DNA of 64,000 bases from Aggregatibacter kilianii (GTDB lineage Bacteria; Pseudomonadota; Gammaproteobacteria; Enterobacterales; Pasteurellaceae): assembly GCF_003129965.1 (NCBI RefSeq), contig NZ_NRCJ01000008.1, forward strand, positions 62,001-126,000, written 5' to 3'. The notes beneath the pieces are model-generated. The model had not been told where the DNA came from. It saw nothing but the letters and a program-made list of their open reading frames with translations, and made no database searches. Position numbers and translations under genes: made by a program. Shown piece by piece: positions 1-7,509 of the stretch (positions are counted from its first letter, which is position 1; every line of letters begins with the position of its first letter).

Positions 1-1
1 G

Positions 2-226
2 AGTGATTTAGAAAAATTCAGTGGCGGTGATCCGCAAAAAGCGATTGCGGTACTGGAACGTTCGATTGGTAATACTTGGACTGGGTTATTTGAAATTAAA
101 AATTATTCGCTAGTAAATCCCAATAAACCCAATGCCCACACAGGATTTCAAGAGCGCAAATACACTGAAACAATCCCTGATTTTTATGCCGATGCGGTAG
201 AGGCGATGGAGCAACAAAATGGCTAA
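2..226 (+). CDS. Phage replication protein, C-terminal fragment (5' end outside window)
   Basis: An open frame enters from the left edge and ends at a TAA at 224-226. The visible 74 residues contain a block (AIAVLERSIGNTWTGLFEIK) of the kind found near the C-terminus of phage replication organiser proteins of the O/DnaT-like type, which bind the origin and recruit the helicase loader. The stop overlaps the start of the DnaC-like gene at 219 by eight bases, which fits a replication pair translated together. The domain assignment is from memory of the family pattern; the N-terminal winged helix expected for this class is not in view. Confidence 0.6.
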   Translation, partial: SDLEKFSGGDPQKAIAVLERSIGNTWTGLFEIKNYSLVNPNKPNAHTGFQERKYTETIPDFYADAVEAMEQQNG

Positions 227-1052
227 ATTAACCGAATTACAAGCTGAGTTAGCAAAATTGGAACAGACGTTGTTGAGTGTTGAGAGAATTCAGCAAGAGC
301 CAACGGCTAAGCGTAGTATTTGTGAGGCAAATTCTAACCATGGTGAATACGCTTATCACGAAAGCACGAACCAGTTAATGAATCGAACATATACGTTTAA
401 GACGGCTTGCCCACATTGTACCGCAGAGAAAATTGCGACGTTGAAAAAAGAGATTCAAGCAGAAAATCAAAGCGAAATTTTGAGTTTGAAAACATTATCA
501 AATATCCCAATGCGTTTTGCCCATTGCAGCTTGAGCAATTATGAACCTGTGAATGATGGTGCTAAAAAAGCCTTAGCTTATGCGACACGCTATGCGGATA
601 AATGGCTTGACCGTTTGGCAAAAGGTGGTGGTTTAGTATTTTGCGGTAAACCAGGGACAGGCAAAAATCATTTAGCTTGTGCGATTGCCAATAGCATTAT
701 CGAAAATCATCAAGCTAAAGTATTAATCTCAACCGCATTGCGTATTGCTCGTGATATCAAAAACTCTTGGAGCAGAGATAGCCAAATTAGCGAAGAACGG
801 GCAATTAAAACCTACACAGACAAAGATTTGCTGATTATTGACGAAATTGGTATTCAGTTCGGCTCAGAAGCGGAAAAAATCATTTTATTTGAAATTATCA
901 ATACTCGTTATGAGCAAATGAAACCCACGATCTTAATCAGCAATTTATCTGAACAGGAGTTGGGTACTTATATCGGTGAACGAGTATTAGATCGCATGAT
1001 GGAAGGTCAAGGGGCAATTATTGCATTTGATTGGGAGAGTTATAGAAAATGA
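219..1052 (+). CDS. DnaC-like replicative helicase loader (AAA+ ATPase)
   Basis: A 277-residue protein with a Walker A loop GKPGTGKNH (about residues 142-150), Walker B LLIIDE (about 207-212) and a sensor-like ILISNL segment near residue 242. This is the arrangement of DnaC/IstB-type loaders, which place the replicative helicase on phage DNA. The N-terminal 90 residues hold two Cys-x2-Cys or Cys-containing patches (CPHC near residue 64) that may bind metal or the helicase. It overlaps the upstream replication gene and shares an ATGA overlap with the methylase downstream, so it is in the early replication operon. Identification as a loader is firm; the helicase partner (host DnaB) is inferred. 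Confidence 0.88.
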   Translation: MAKLTELQAELAKLEQTLLSVERIQQEPTAKRSICEANSNHGEYAYHESTNQLMNRTYTFKTACPHCTAEKIATLKKEIQAENQSEILSLKTLSNIPMRFAHCSLSNYEPVNDGAKKALAYATRYADKWLDRLAKGGGLVFCGKPGTGKNHLACAIANSIIENHQAKVLISTALRIARDIKNSWSRDSQISEERAIKTYTDKDLLIIDEIGIQFGSEAEKIILFEIINTRYEQMKPTILISNLSEQELGTYIGERVLDRMMEGQGAIIAFDWESYRK

Positions 1053-1561
1053 CAGACTTTGACAAAGATACCTATCCAACATCATTTTCACTATTTAACC
1101 CGATTCATGCTGAATTTGGCTTCACGATTGATGGTGCCGCACTGCCCCACAACGCAAAACTTGAGCGATATGTAACGCCTGAGATGGATTATTTAACTTA
1201 TCCACTACAAAACGAGCGCATTTTCATCAACCCGCCATTTAGTGATCCGTTAAGTTTTATCAAACGTTCCGTCGAACTGTTTGAAAATCACAACTGCTTA
1301 GTGGTGATGTTGTTGCCGGTTGACATTAGCACGGAATGGTTTTCGTTAATCACTCAAAAAGCAACAGAAATCCGTTTTATTGTTGGTGGCCGTATTAAGT
1401 TTTTAAGTCCTCAGACTGGTTTATGGACTGATGTTTGCCGTGGTAATCATTTAGCGATATTTGACCCACGTCACCGCAATATGGGGCAGGTTATCCGTCA
1501 TGTTCACATTGACGACCTTGGGAATTTCGAATGGCGAGCCAAAAGCAGAAGAAAACAGTAA
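1049..1561 (+). CDS. Phage DNA N-6-adenine methyltransferase (Dam-type)
   Basis: A 170-residue protein with the layout of the phage Dam family: an N-terminal segment DTYPTSFSLFNPIHAEFGF, then a catalytic NPPF motif (about residues 61-64, the family's version of DPPY) and a C-terminal GNHLAIFDP strand. It should methylate adenine in a short site on phage DNA, protecting it from host restriction or tuning replication. Its start overlaps the dnaC-like stop as ATGA, giving translational coupling, and its end overlaps the DUF1367 gene by 31 bases. The target sequence cannot be read from the gene. Confidence 0.85.
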   Translation: MTDFDKDTYPTSFSLFNPIHAEFGFTIDGAALPHNAKLERYVTPEMDYLTYPLQNERIFINPPFSDPLSFIKRSVELFENHNCLVVMLLPVDISTEWFSLITQKATEIRFIVGGRIKFLSPQTGLWTDVCRGNHLAIFDPRHRNMGQVIRHVHIDDLGNFEWRAKSRRKQ

Positions 1562-2166
1562 TTCACGCAGTTAAATATGCGAACGGTGCGGTGGTAGCGG
1601 AAACAGACTATGACCGCAATTTACTAAAAGGGCTACCGATAGGAAGTGCGGTAAAAATTACACCTATCGGCAACAATCGAAACTATCAACATCACAAGAA
1701 GTTTTTTGCGCTACTCGATGCAGGTTTTGAATACTGGCAGCCTGAATTTAGCGTACTTACCCAAGCGGAAGAATGGATAGCGCAGGCGGTTGCAAAAGAA
1801 ATCGCGGTAGCGGCAAACGATGAAAATCTGTATCAGAATGTAACTAAACCGATAGCAGATAGCGTGCTGGCAAAAGTGCGGTCGAATCGCGAATCAAAAT
1901 TAGATTATGAGGGCATGAAAACCCTTGAAGCGTATCTCGATCATGTGATGAAAAAAGCGGGATTTTACGACATCAAGCCAGCACAAGACGGCGGAACCGT
2001 TAAAGAGCGTTGGTCAATCTCATTCGCGAATATGAGTCAAGAACGATTTAACGATGTGTATAAAACAGTGTACGGCGTCATTTGGAACGAAACGCTTTGT
2101 AATATCTACGAAGACGAAGCGGAGCTTGATAACAAAATAAATCAACTAATTGGATTCGCCGCTTAA
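1531..2166 (+). CDS. DUF1367 family phage protein (NinB-region)
   Basis: The 211-residue product has the DUF1367 signature NYQHHKKFFALLDAGFEYW near residues 50-68. Members of this family lie in the nin-like recombination region of lambdoid phages, between replication genes and Q; no enzymatic function is established. The start ATG at 1531 lies inside the methylase frame, with a GGGAA purine run a few bases upstream as the likely ribosome site. Position, between a Dam gene and a RusA resolvase, supports a role in recombination or DNA processing, but that is inference. Confidence 0.8.
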   Translation: MASQKQKKTVIHAVKYANGAVVAETDYDRNLLKGLPIGSAVKITPIGNNRNYQHHKKFFALLDAGFEYWQPEFSVLTQAEEWIAQAVAKEIAVAANDENLYQNVTKPIADSVLAKVRSNRESKLDYEGMKTLEAYLDHVMKKAGFYDIKPAQDGGTVKERWSISFANMSQERFNDVYKTVYGVIWNETLCNIYEDEAELDNKINQLIGFAA

Positions 2167-2219
2167 CCGTCAATTATTAGTTGACAGTTAAAAGTGCGGT
2201 CATTTTTAGAGGTGTAAAT

Positions 2220-2513
2220 ATGGGAAAAATAGATTATCGCAAAGAAGCAAAGGGGCGTGATTGCCAAGTGCGGTTAATTGGGGTTTGTAATTATAACCCG
2301 GAAACAACCGTATTAGCACACATACGCGCCGCCGGCATTACTGGAGCAGGGCAAAAAGCGCCCGACCAATTAGGGGCGTGGGCGTGTAGTTGCTGCCACG
2401 ATGCGATTGACTTGCGAACAAAGACCGGTTACTCCAAGGACGAACTGCTACTAGCTCATTTTGAGGGTATGGCCCGCACACAGGCGATTTTAATCAGCGA
2501 GGGTAAGCTATGA
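2220..2513 (+). CDS. DUF1364 family phage nuclease-like protein
   Basis: A 97-residue product starting at ATG 2220, preceded by GAGGTG. An in-frame TTG at 2181 would add 13 residues, but that stretch is an uptake signal with no ribosome site, so I reject it. The protein has the DUF1364 pattern: GRDCQVR near the start, LAHIR, and a CSCCHDAIDLRT segment that resembles the metal-binding part of an HNH nuclease. It shares an ATGA-type overlap with rusA, the resolvase gene. A role in recombination or DNA end processing is likely from context; catalysis is not shown. Confidence 0.78.
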   Translation: MGKIDYRKEAKGRDCQVRLIGVCNYNPETTVLAHIRAAGITGAGQKAPDQLGAWACSCCHDAIDLRTKTGYSKDELLLAHFEGMARTQAILISEGKL

Positions 2514-2869
2514 GCGACTGGTTAGAAATCTGTTTACCGTACCCGCCGAGCGTGAATCATTACTGGAAGCATACAAGACAGGGTAAACACTACATTTCAA
2601 AGGCGGGGCGTGAATTTAAACACGTTGCGACAGAAGTTTGCCGACAATTCGATCCGTTTGAAAGTGCGGTCGAAATCAAGATAGAAATTTACTTCCCGGA
2701 TAATCGCCCACGCGACCTTGATAATCTGCCTAAAGGAATTTTTGATAGTTTGGTCGGCGCGGGTTTAATCAAGGACGACAACAGAAAAATCATACGCAAG
2801 TATTCAATTGAGGAAAAAGGCGTAGTGAGTAAAGGCAAGTCAATCATTAAAATTAGAGGTATTGAGTAA
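2510..2869 (+). CDS. rusA: RusA-type Holliday junction resolvase
   Basis: A 119-residue protein of RusA length. The N-terminus has the family core YPPSVNHYW (residues 10-18), followed by the acidic catalytic segment RPRDLDNLPK (about 66-75) and a third acidic patch KDDNRK near residue 91. RusA dimers cut four-way junctions to resolve recombination or packaging intermediates. The start overlaps the DUF1364 stop, and the Q gene begins directly after its stop, so it is translated as part of the delayed-early operon. All expected catalytic aspartates are present, so the enzyme looks active. Confidence 0.9.
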   Translation: MSDWLEICLPYPPSVNHYWKHTRQGKHYISKAGREFKHVATEVCRQFDPFESAVEIKIEIYFPDNRPRDLDNLPKGIFDSLVGAGLIKDDNRKIIRKYSIEEKGVVSKGKSIIKIRGIE

Positions 2870-3241
2870 ATGCAGTATAGCGTAGAGAAAATTTTAGTTC
2901 GTTGGGGAAATTGCTGGGGGCGCGATAGAATCGGAACGGAATATCCAAGTGTTACACCAAGCATTCCTGTTTTGCCATCAGAGCCACGTAAAGCATGGTT
3001 AAAGCATTTGAGTGATGAAGAATGCTTAAAAATTGAAGGTGCCATAATGGCATTGCATGGAGTGGATCTATTGGCGTACCAGGTCACTATGGCAATGTAT
3101 ATACAAGACTTAAGCGAAAAAGACATTACCACTGCGCTAAATATCTCCCCATCAAAAATGTACCGCATGCGCAATCGCGGTATAGCATTTCTGCAAGGTG
3201 CCTTTTCTATGCTAAAAATCAAATATCACTATATTGGATAA
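2870..3241 (+). CDS. Antiterminator Q-like protein
   Basis: A 123-residue protein with an N-terminal WGNCWGRD motif and a C-terminal helix-turn-helix-like stretch (SEKDITTALNISPSKMYRMR), the pattern of the phage 82-type Q antiterminators. Such proteins load on RNA polymerase paused near the late promoter and let it read through terminators into lysis and morphogenesis genes. It is the last gene of the early operon and is followed by a strong terminator at 3251-3275. A candidate late promoter and close-set terminator lie 3 kb downstream (6197-6309), separated from Q by accessory genes. Confidence 0.82.
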   Translation: MQYSVEKILVRWGNCWGRDRIGTEYPSVTPSIPVLPSEPRKAWLKHLSDEECLKIEGAIMALHGVDLLAYQVTMAMYIQDLSEKDITTALNISPSKMYRMRNRGIAFLQGAFSMLKIKYHYIG

Positions 3242-3250
3242 ACTGATACA

Positions 3251-3275
3251 AGCCCGCAATACACGCGGGCTTTTA
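3251..3275. terminator. Rho-independent terminator after Q
   Basis: Perfect 7-bp stem AGCCCGC (3251-3257) / GCGGGCT (3265-3271) with TTTT at 3271-3274. It lies between the convergent Q gene and the small reverse-strand gene at 3277-3477 and could serve both. Confidence 0.85.
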
Positions 3276-3276
3276 C

Positions 3277-3477
3277 TTAGCAAATCTCCGATAACTCATG
3301 ACAGCTTAACGTGTCAAAAAAATCACACAATAACCGCTCCAAAACCTCCATTTCACCGTTGTTGCAGTGAATGGGTTCTAGGGTATCGCTTACCCTGGAC
3401 GCGATGGAATCAACGCCTAACGCATCAATAAACGGTGAATTAAGACTGATTAGCCATTGTTTGAATTGTTCTTTCAT
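3277..3477 (-). CDS. Small phage protein of unknown function
   Basis: A 66-residue reverse-strand frame. The longer open frame reaches 3672, but the start at 3477 is preceded on its own strand by CAGGAGAACAAC, a strong ribosome site with 7-base spacing. The product is acidic and leucine-rich with four cysteines, and I do not recognise a family. It is convergent with Q across a shared terminator and is the only reverse-strand gene in the prophage besides the integrase, so it is probably expressed in the lysogen. That would fit a regulator or accessory factor, but there is no direct evidence. Confidence 0.55.
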   Translation of the reverse strand: MKEQFKQWLISLNSPFIDALGVDSIASRVSDTLEPIHCNNGEMEVLERLLCDFFDTLSCHELSEIC

Positions 3478-3660
3478 TGTTGTTCTCCTGCGTTTGTAAA
3501 ATGCGCGGTGAGAATAACTACGAAAGAAAGTGCGGTCGAATTTTAATAATGGAATCTGCGATCCACATCGCAAAATTGAAATAAATTCGAGGGAAAACTT
3601 ACGGAAATGTCTTGGGTTTTGTAGAATGGGCGTTTCTATTAAACCAAGAGGAATCCAAAA

Positions 3661-4812
3661 ATGAGCGATCAAATTTTCAAAGAAAAAATATTAGCGCATT
3701 CTCAACATATTATGAGAGTTGGGCAACATTGTACAACCGAAGAAACAACGAAGCAGGCTTTGATTCTTCCTTTTCTTGATATTTTGGGATTTTCAGCGTA
3801 TGACCCAACTAAAGTGAAGGCAGAATATGCCGCTGATTTTACTGGTGCGAAAAATGGCGAACGAGTTGATTATGCTTTATTCTGCCATAACGTGCCGGTG
3901 ATGTTTATTGAAGCCAAATCTTATAATGAGGATTTAACTAATCATTCTCCCCAGCTTGCAAGATATTTTAATGCAACACCTGAAGTTGCTGTAGCCGCAA
4001 TTACAAACGGGCGTGAATGGAGGTTTTTTACCGATTTAAAAGATAAAAATATTATGGATAATGCGCCATTTTTACGCGTTAACTTTGAAGCATTAGACGA
4101 ATCAAAGATTCCCCAATTATCTCAATTTTGTCATGATAAGTTTCAGCCGGAAGCATTGCGGACATTAGCGGAAGAAAGTATTTATTTATCAGCCTTTACT
4201 AAAACCATTTCATCTTCATTAAAAGAAGTGGATAGTGAATTTGTTCGCTATGTGGCAGGGCGCGCTAATATTGGAAGACAGCTAAATCAACGCTTTATTG
4301 AATCTATCACGCCAATAGTCAAGCAAGCTGTAGAAAAAGCGGTAAGCGACATGGTAGTTTCAGGATTATCGAAAAAGGCTGTTGATACCGAATCTGTTAA
4401 TGAGCCCGAATCTGAAATCATTGATGAGACTGCGCCGATTATAGATCCTGAAAACAGCAAAATAGTTACCACATATACTGAGAGACAGGTTTTAGAATAT
4501 GTGTCAATGATTCTTGGTGAAGAGTCTGATTTAATCGCTAAAGACACTGAAAGTTATTTTAGTATTTTATATCAGGGAAAATCTAACAGATGGATATTGC
4601 GCTATTTTGATAACAAACAACGCCCTTCAATTACTATTCCTATTGAACTGACACCAGAAAACCAAAAAGAGATTTCTAGAGCGGGATTGGAAATTTCAGG
4701 CAGTCAAATTATTATAGATTGTCCTGAAAATATCTTGAGATTAAGTGGCATTATTCGAGATTGTTTTGAATATTGCATAAATGATGAAAACTTTAGAAAG
4801 AAATCTTCATAA
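3661..4812 (+). CDS. HsdR N-terminal-like / predicted PD-(D/E)XK nuclease protein (prophage accessory gene)
   Basis: A 383-residue protein whose first 170 residues match the N-terminal nuclease domain of type I restriction R subunits: ILPFLDILGFS, then GERVDYALF and MFIEAKS (about residues 60-85), which supply the D...ExK catalytic pattern. There is no helicase domain, so it is not a full HsdR. The second half is helical, followed by an acidic linker and a beta-rich C-terminal domain (about 270-383). Stand-alone proteins of this type (COG4748-like) are common in prophages and are suspected nucleases or defence factors; no activity is established. A 180-base gap precedes it and a strong terminator follows, so it is probably a self-contained accessory unit. 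Confidence 0.7.
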   Translation: MSDQIFKEKILAHSQHIMRVGQHCTTEETTKQALILPFLDILGFSAYDPTKVKAEYAADFTGAKNGERVDYALFCHNVPVMFIEAKSYNEDLTNHSPQLARYFNATPEVAVAAITNGREWRFFTDLKDKNIMDNAPFLRVNFEALDESKIPQLSQFCHDKFQPEALRTLAEESIYLSAFTKTISSSLKEVDSEFVRYVAGRANIGRQLNQRFIESITPIVKQAVEKAVSDMVVSGLSKKAVDTESVNEPESEIIDETAPIIDPENSKIVTTYTERQVLEYVSMILGEESDLIAKDTESYFSILYQGKSNRWILRYFDNKQRPSITIPIELTPENQKEISRAGLEISGSQIIIDCPENILRLSGIIRDCFEYCINDENFRKKSS

Positions 4813-4818
4813 AACCCA

Positions 4819-4846
4819 AAACCCCGTTTACAAGACGGGGTTTTTG
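4819..4846 (+). terminator. Terminator of the HsdR-N-like gene
   Basis: Stem AACCCCGT / ACGGGGTT with a short loop, followed by a T-rich run. It ends the accessory unit just before the C4-like RNA. Confidence 0.85.
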
Positions 4847-4857
4847 TTTTATATTGT

Positions 4858-4922
4858 GCTCCAAGGCTCGTAACCTTAACAAGAAGCGGAAATCCGCACC
4901 CGACAGCATAGCGGTTTTTTTA
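4858..4922 (+). ncRNA. C4-type antisense RNA upstream of antirepressor
   Basis: The 308-base space before the antirepressor has no open frame but shows a compact RNA: CTCGTAACC, AACAAGAAGCGG, a small hairpin GCGG-AAAT-CCGC (4886-4897), CCGACAGC, then GCGG and a run of seven T (to 4921). This resembles the C4 antisense RNA of P1/P7-like phages, which is processed from the ant leader and blocks ant translation. Three blocks of this RNA (CCAAG, TCGTAA, CAAGAAG within 4861-4886) are complementary in the same order to 5046-5071 in the ant leader. The match to the C4 family is by pattern and context; a covariance search is the test. Confidence 0.7.
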
Positions 4923-5045
4923 TGCGTAAAATTTGTGATCTCGTTTAGTTTTATTGCCATTAAGACTTAATACGCATACATCAAATTCTATCTATGCCGA
5001 GAGGGCGGAGAATACAACACCCGAAAGGGGAATAATCCCGGCCGA

Positions 5046-5071
5046 CTTCTTGCGGTTTACGAACCTCTTGG
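5046..5071 (+). promoter_or_regulatory. Antisense target in the antirepressor leader
   Basis: This 26-base leader segment is the reverse complement, in three blocks, of 4861-4886 in the C4-like RNA. It lies 50 bases before the ant start codon. Pairing here would change leader folding and could occlude or unlink translation of ant, as known for C4. Confidence 0.6.
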
Positions 5072-5120
5072 CACCCTTAATTGGGTCAATCTAAACTTCG
5101 TAAAATTCAAGGAGAGACTT

Positions 5121-5990
5121 ATGTCTAATCAAACCCAACTTTCCACATTCAATTTTGAATCAAAATCTATCCGCACTTTAGCTATCAATAACGAACCTTG
5201 GTTTATTGCTAAGGACGTTTGCGATGCAATCGGCATTGATAACAACCGCAAGGCACTCTTAGCATTAGATGAAGATGAAAAGGGTGTAACTTTAAGTTAC
5301 ACCCTTGGCGGACAGCAAGAAATGAACATTGTCAGCGAAAGCGGAATGTACACTTTAATCTTACGTTGCCGTGATGCCGTTAAAAAAGGATCTGTTCCGC
5401 ACCGTTTCAGAAAATGGGTTACAGCGGAAGTTTTACCGGCAATCCGTAAAACAGGGAAGTACGAAGCCAAAACCACCGCAGACGATCGCACAGGCTTACG
5501 TAATGCCGTAAATATGTTAGTGAGCAAGAAAGGCTTGATTTATTCCGATGCTTATAATCTTGTTCACCAATACATGAACGTAGAGCGCATAGAAGATATT
5601 CCGGCAGATAAATTACAAAGTGCGGTTGAATATGTGCATAGAATTGTGCTTGAAGGTGAGCTTATCACTGAACCGAAAAAAGATGAACTTTTCACCCGTG
5701 AATTTACAGAGCATGAATTACAACAGCTTGTGTGGGCATGGTTTGCTTTATTGCGTGGCACCGAACTTTGCCAAAATCTTCTCCCTGCATTAAAACAAAT
5801 AGGCTCACATTATGCTGCGCCCGTTCATGACATTGCTTATGAATATCGCAGCACTATCCGTCAAGCGCATAATGTGTTAAGTCGCATTACGGATCAATTT
5901 GAATGTAAGCAAGGCAATAACTGGCGAGTCTTAAAATATCTTAGAGCCTATGACCCTAAAGCAACGGGCTTTCAGCTAGACATCCTATAA
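5121..5990 (+). CDS. BRO-N / ORF6C antirepressor protein
   Basis: The 289-residue protein has an N-terminal BRO-N domain (residues about 10-110; core WFIAKDVCDAIGI and the end motif HRFRKWVTAEVLPAIRKTG). A central ORF6C-type segment follows (VNMLVSKKGLIYSDAYNLV, about residues 131-149). These proteins counteract phage repressors or bind DNA to promote induction. The start is preceded by AAGGAGAG. A C4-type antisense RNA and its target lie in the leader, which fits an Ant gene silenced in the lysogen. A hairpin terminator containing an uptake signal follows at 5999-6045. Confidence 0.85.
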   Translation: MSNQTQLSTFNFESKSIRTLAINNEPWFIAKDVCDAIGIDNNRKALLALDEDEKGVTLSYTLGGQQEMNIVSESGMYTLILRCRDAVKKGSVPHRFRKWVTAEVLPAIRKTGKYEAKTTADDRTGLRNAVNMLVSKKGLIYSDAYNLVHQYMNVERIEDIPADKLQSAVEYVHRIVLEGELITEPKKDELFTREFTEHELQQLVWAWFALLRGTELCQNLLPALKQIGSHYAAPVHDIAYEYRSTIRQAHNVLSRITDQFECKQGNNWRVLKYLRAYDPKATGFQLDIL

Positions 5991-5998
5991 AACAACAC

Positions 5999-6045
5999 AA
6001 AATCCGACCGCACTTTTACCTTGAGAAAATCGTGCGGCGGATTTT
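5999..6045 (+). terminator. Terminator of the antirepressor gene
   Basis: Long inverted repeat AATCCG-CCGCAC / GTGCGG-CGGATT, with the loop containing the rest of an uptake signal, followed by TTTT. Confidence 0.6.
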
Positions 6046-6075
6046 CACACCCAAAATCCACGAAAAGGACACATT

Positions 6076-6180
6076 ATGTTCAAGATTGTATTGGCGGTGG
6101 CGTTGTTGTGGGCGGCATTCGCATTAAATTTACACCAAGACTGCGACGGGCATATTTGCCATGTAACACAGGTAAAATAA
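6076..6180 (+). CDS. Small membrane or exported phage protein (34 aa)
   Basis: ATG at 6076 follows AAAGGACAC, a good ribosome site, and the frame runs 34 codons to TAA at 6178-6180. The product has a hydrophobic segment (IVLAVALLWAAFAL, residues 4-17) followed by a short polar tail with two cysteines (DCDGHIC). It could be a single-pass inner-membrane peptide, perhaps a lysis or exclusion factor. I recognise no family, and its reality rests on the ribosome site and hydrophobic profile. Confidence 0.45.
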   Translation: MFKIVLAVALLWAAFALNLHQDCDGHICHVTQVK

Positions 6181-6196
6181 ATTTATCAAAAAACAC

Positions 6197-6225
6197 TTGA
6201 TTACTTGCAAGTGAAAGTATATAGT
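6197..6225 (+). promoter_or_regulatory. Candidate phage late promoter (pR'-like)
   Basis: TTGATT (6197-6202), a 17-base spacer and TATAGT (6220-6225), flanked by a 9-bp inverted repeat ATTACTTGC (6200-6208) / GCAAGTAAT (6247-6255). A terminator hairpin lies only about 50-75 bases downstream. Promoter plus early terminator ahead of the lysis genes is the layout on which Q proteins act. Confidence 0.5.
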
Positions 6226-6279
6226 TAAGTATATCTTGCGATATTAGCAAGTAATTAGCGCAGAAATGAATTCTATCGT

Positions 6280-6309
6280 AACCCTGACTGGAAACAGTTG
6301 GGGTTTTTT
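6280..6309 (+). terminator. Early late-operon terminator (tR'-like)
   Basis: AACCCTGACT / AGTTGGGGTT hairpin followed by six T. A second, weaker hairpin with a T run (6352-6382) follows. Both lie before the holin and would have to be read through for late expression. Confidence 0.6.
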
Positions 6310-6408
6310 ATTACCAATTTTATAGATTCCATGAACAGCGGAATCTGCTGCAAAGCTCACGTTTACAGCGCGGGCTTTTTTGTTGCCCCGCAAAAAGCGA
6401 GGTGGAGT

Positions 6409-6666
6409 ATGAAAATGTTTAAAGACGCAGGAAATCAGAGTGTTTTTTGGTCTGGGTTTGGGGCTTTCTGGGCTATGTATTCGCTTCAAGAATGGTTAGC
6501 AATATTCGGTCTGTTAATCGGATTAATTAGCGGACTTGTCAACATGTACGCTAAATGCCAAGAAGGGAAAGTGCGGCAGAATGAAGAGCGCCGAGCAGAA
6601 GAAATTCACAAGCTCAAAGTAGATCGATTAAAAAGGGGGTTAAGGGATGATGTTATCGAAGACTAG
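6409..6666 (+). CDS. Phage holin (HP1-like family)
   Basis: I place the start at ATG 6409, after AGGTGGAG; the open frame extends to 6298 without a ribosome site. The 85-residue product has two closely spaced hydrophobic segments (about residues 11-24 and 29-45, EWLAIFGLLIGLISGLVN) and a strongly charged C-terminal tail, the holin layout known from HP1-type Pasteurellaceae phages. It would form the inner-membrane lesion that triggers lysis. It overlaps the endolysin gene by 20 bases, as lysis genes usually do. Confidence 0.78.
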   Translation: MKMFKDAGNQSVFWSGFGAFWAMYSLQEWLAIFGLLIGLISGLVNMYAKCQEGKVRQNEERRAEEIHKLKVDRLKRGLRDDVIED

Positions 6667-7189
6667 AGGGGCATTAGGCGTGTGTTCCGTGCTAGGAATT
6701 ATTGGCATCATGTATGCACAATTCGGCACTGAAATTCGGTTAAGTCCGAAAGGTGCAGAAATCATCGGTAACGCAGAAGGTTGTCGCCGTGACCCGTATA
6801 AATGCCCGGCAGATGTGTTAACCGTTGGTATTGGTTCAACAGAAGCAGGTGGAGAAGAAATCGATCCGAAACGTCGATACACCGATTTCGAAATTGCCGA
6901 ACGTTGGAAAAACGACATTAAGATTGCTGAATCATGTGTGAACAGATTCGCCAAAGGTGAACAATTGCCGCAATCAGTTTTTGATTCCGTCGTATCCATC
7001 ACATTCAATGTTGGGTGTGGGCGCATTCAACGGTCAACATTATTTAAGAAGCTCAATGCAGGGGACTATGCCGGAGCTTGTAACGAATATCCAAAATGGG
7101 TGTATGCCGGTAAAACCAAACTGCCTGGCTTAGTAACCCGTAGGGAAAAGGAAAAAACGCTATGTTTAACCGACCTATCGAAACAATAA
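6647..7189 (+). CDS. SAR endolysin (GH24 phage lysozyme)
   Basis: A 180-residue glycosidase that cleaves the peptidoglycan glycan backbone. Residues 9-24 form a weakly hydrophobic, Gly/Ala/Ser-containing N-terminal segment typical of a signal-arrest-release endolysin, which reaches the periplasm through the Sec system and is released when the membrane is depolarised. The catalytic set is E44, C53 and T59 (E-8-C-5-T, with Cys in place of the T4 Asp), followed by VGIGST. It overlaps the holin upstream and the Rz-like gene downstream. Confidence 0.9.
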   Translation: MMLSKTRGALGVCSVLGIIGIMYAQFGTEIRLSPKGAEIIGNAEGCRRDPYKCPADVLTVGIGSTEAGGEEIDPKRRYTDFEIAERWKNDIKIAESCVNRFAKGEQLPQSVFDSVVSITFNVGCGRIQRSTLFKKLNAGDYAGACNEYPKWVYAGKTKLPGLVTRREKEKTLCLTDLSKQ

Positions 7190-7509
7190 AAACTTACTTG
7201 ATTGGCGCTTTAGCCGCGGTAGTTTTGGGCTTGGGTGTATGGTCACGGTACCAGCACAGTAATATTGTTGACTTAAAAGCCGAGAATCAGGCGCAGGCCC
7301 AAACTATTGAGCAACAAGAATCAGATATTACAGCGCTGAAAAAAGAAGCTCTGGATAATCAACGAATCTTGTTAGAGCTATCACAACGTGAAGCAGAAGC
7401 AAGGAGCGAAGCAGATGATGTTATCAAATCAATCCCGCAAGATGTCAAAAAAAGCAATCCTTACAATAGCGTTGGCCCTCGCGGCGTTATTGAGTTCTTG
7501 CGCAAATAA
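7162..7509 (+). CDS. Rz-like inner-membrane spanin subunit
   Basis: A 115-residue protein with one N-terminal membrane segment (about residues 11-26) and a long predicted coiled coil (about 35-95), the i-spanin architecture. It overlaps the endolysin by 28 bases and contains the start of an Rz1-like lipoprotein in another frame. Together they would fuse inner and outer membranes as the last lysis step. Sequence conservation of spanins is poor, so the call rests on architecture and gene order. Confidence 0.8.
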   Translation: MFNRPIETIKTYLIGALAAVVLGLGVWSRYQHSNIVDLKAENQAQAQTIEQQESDITALKKEALDNQRILLELSQREAEARSEADDVIKSIPQDVKKSNPYNSVGPRGVIEFLRK

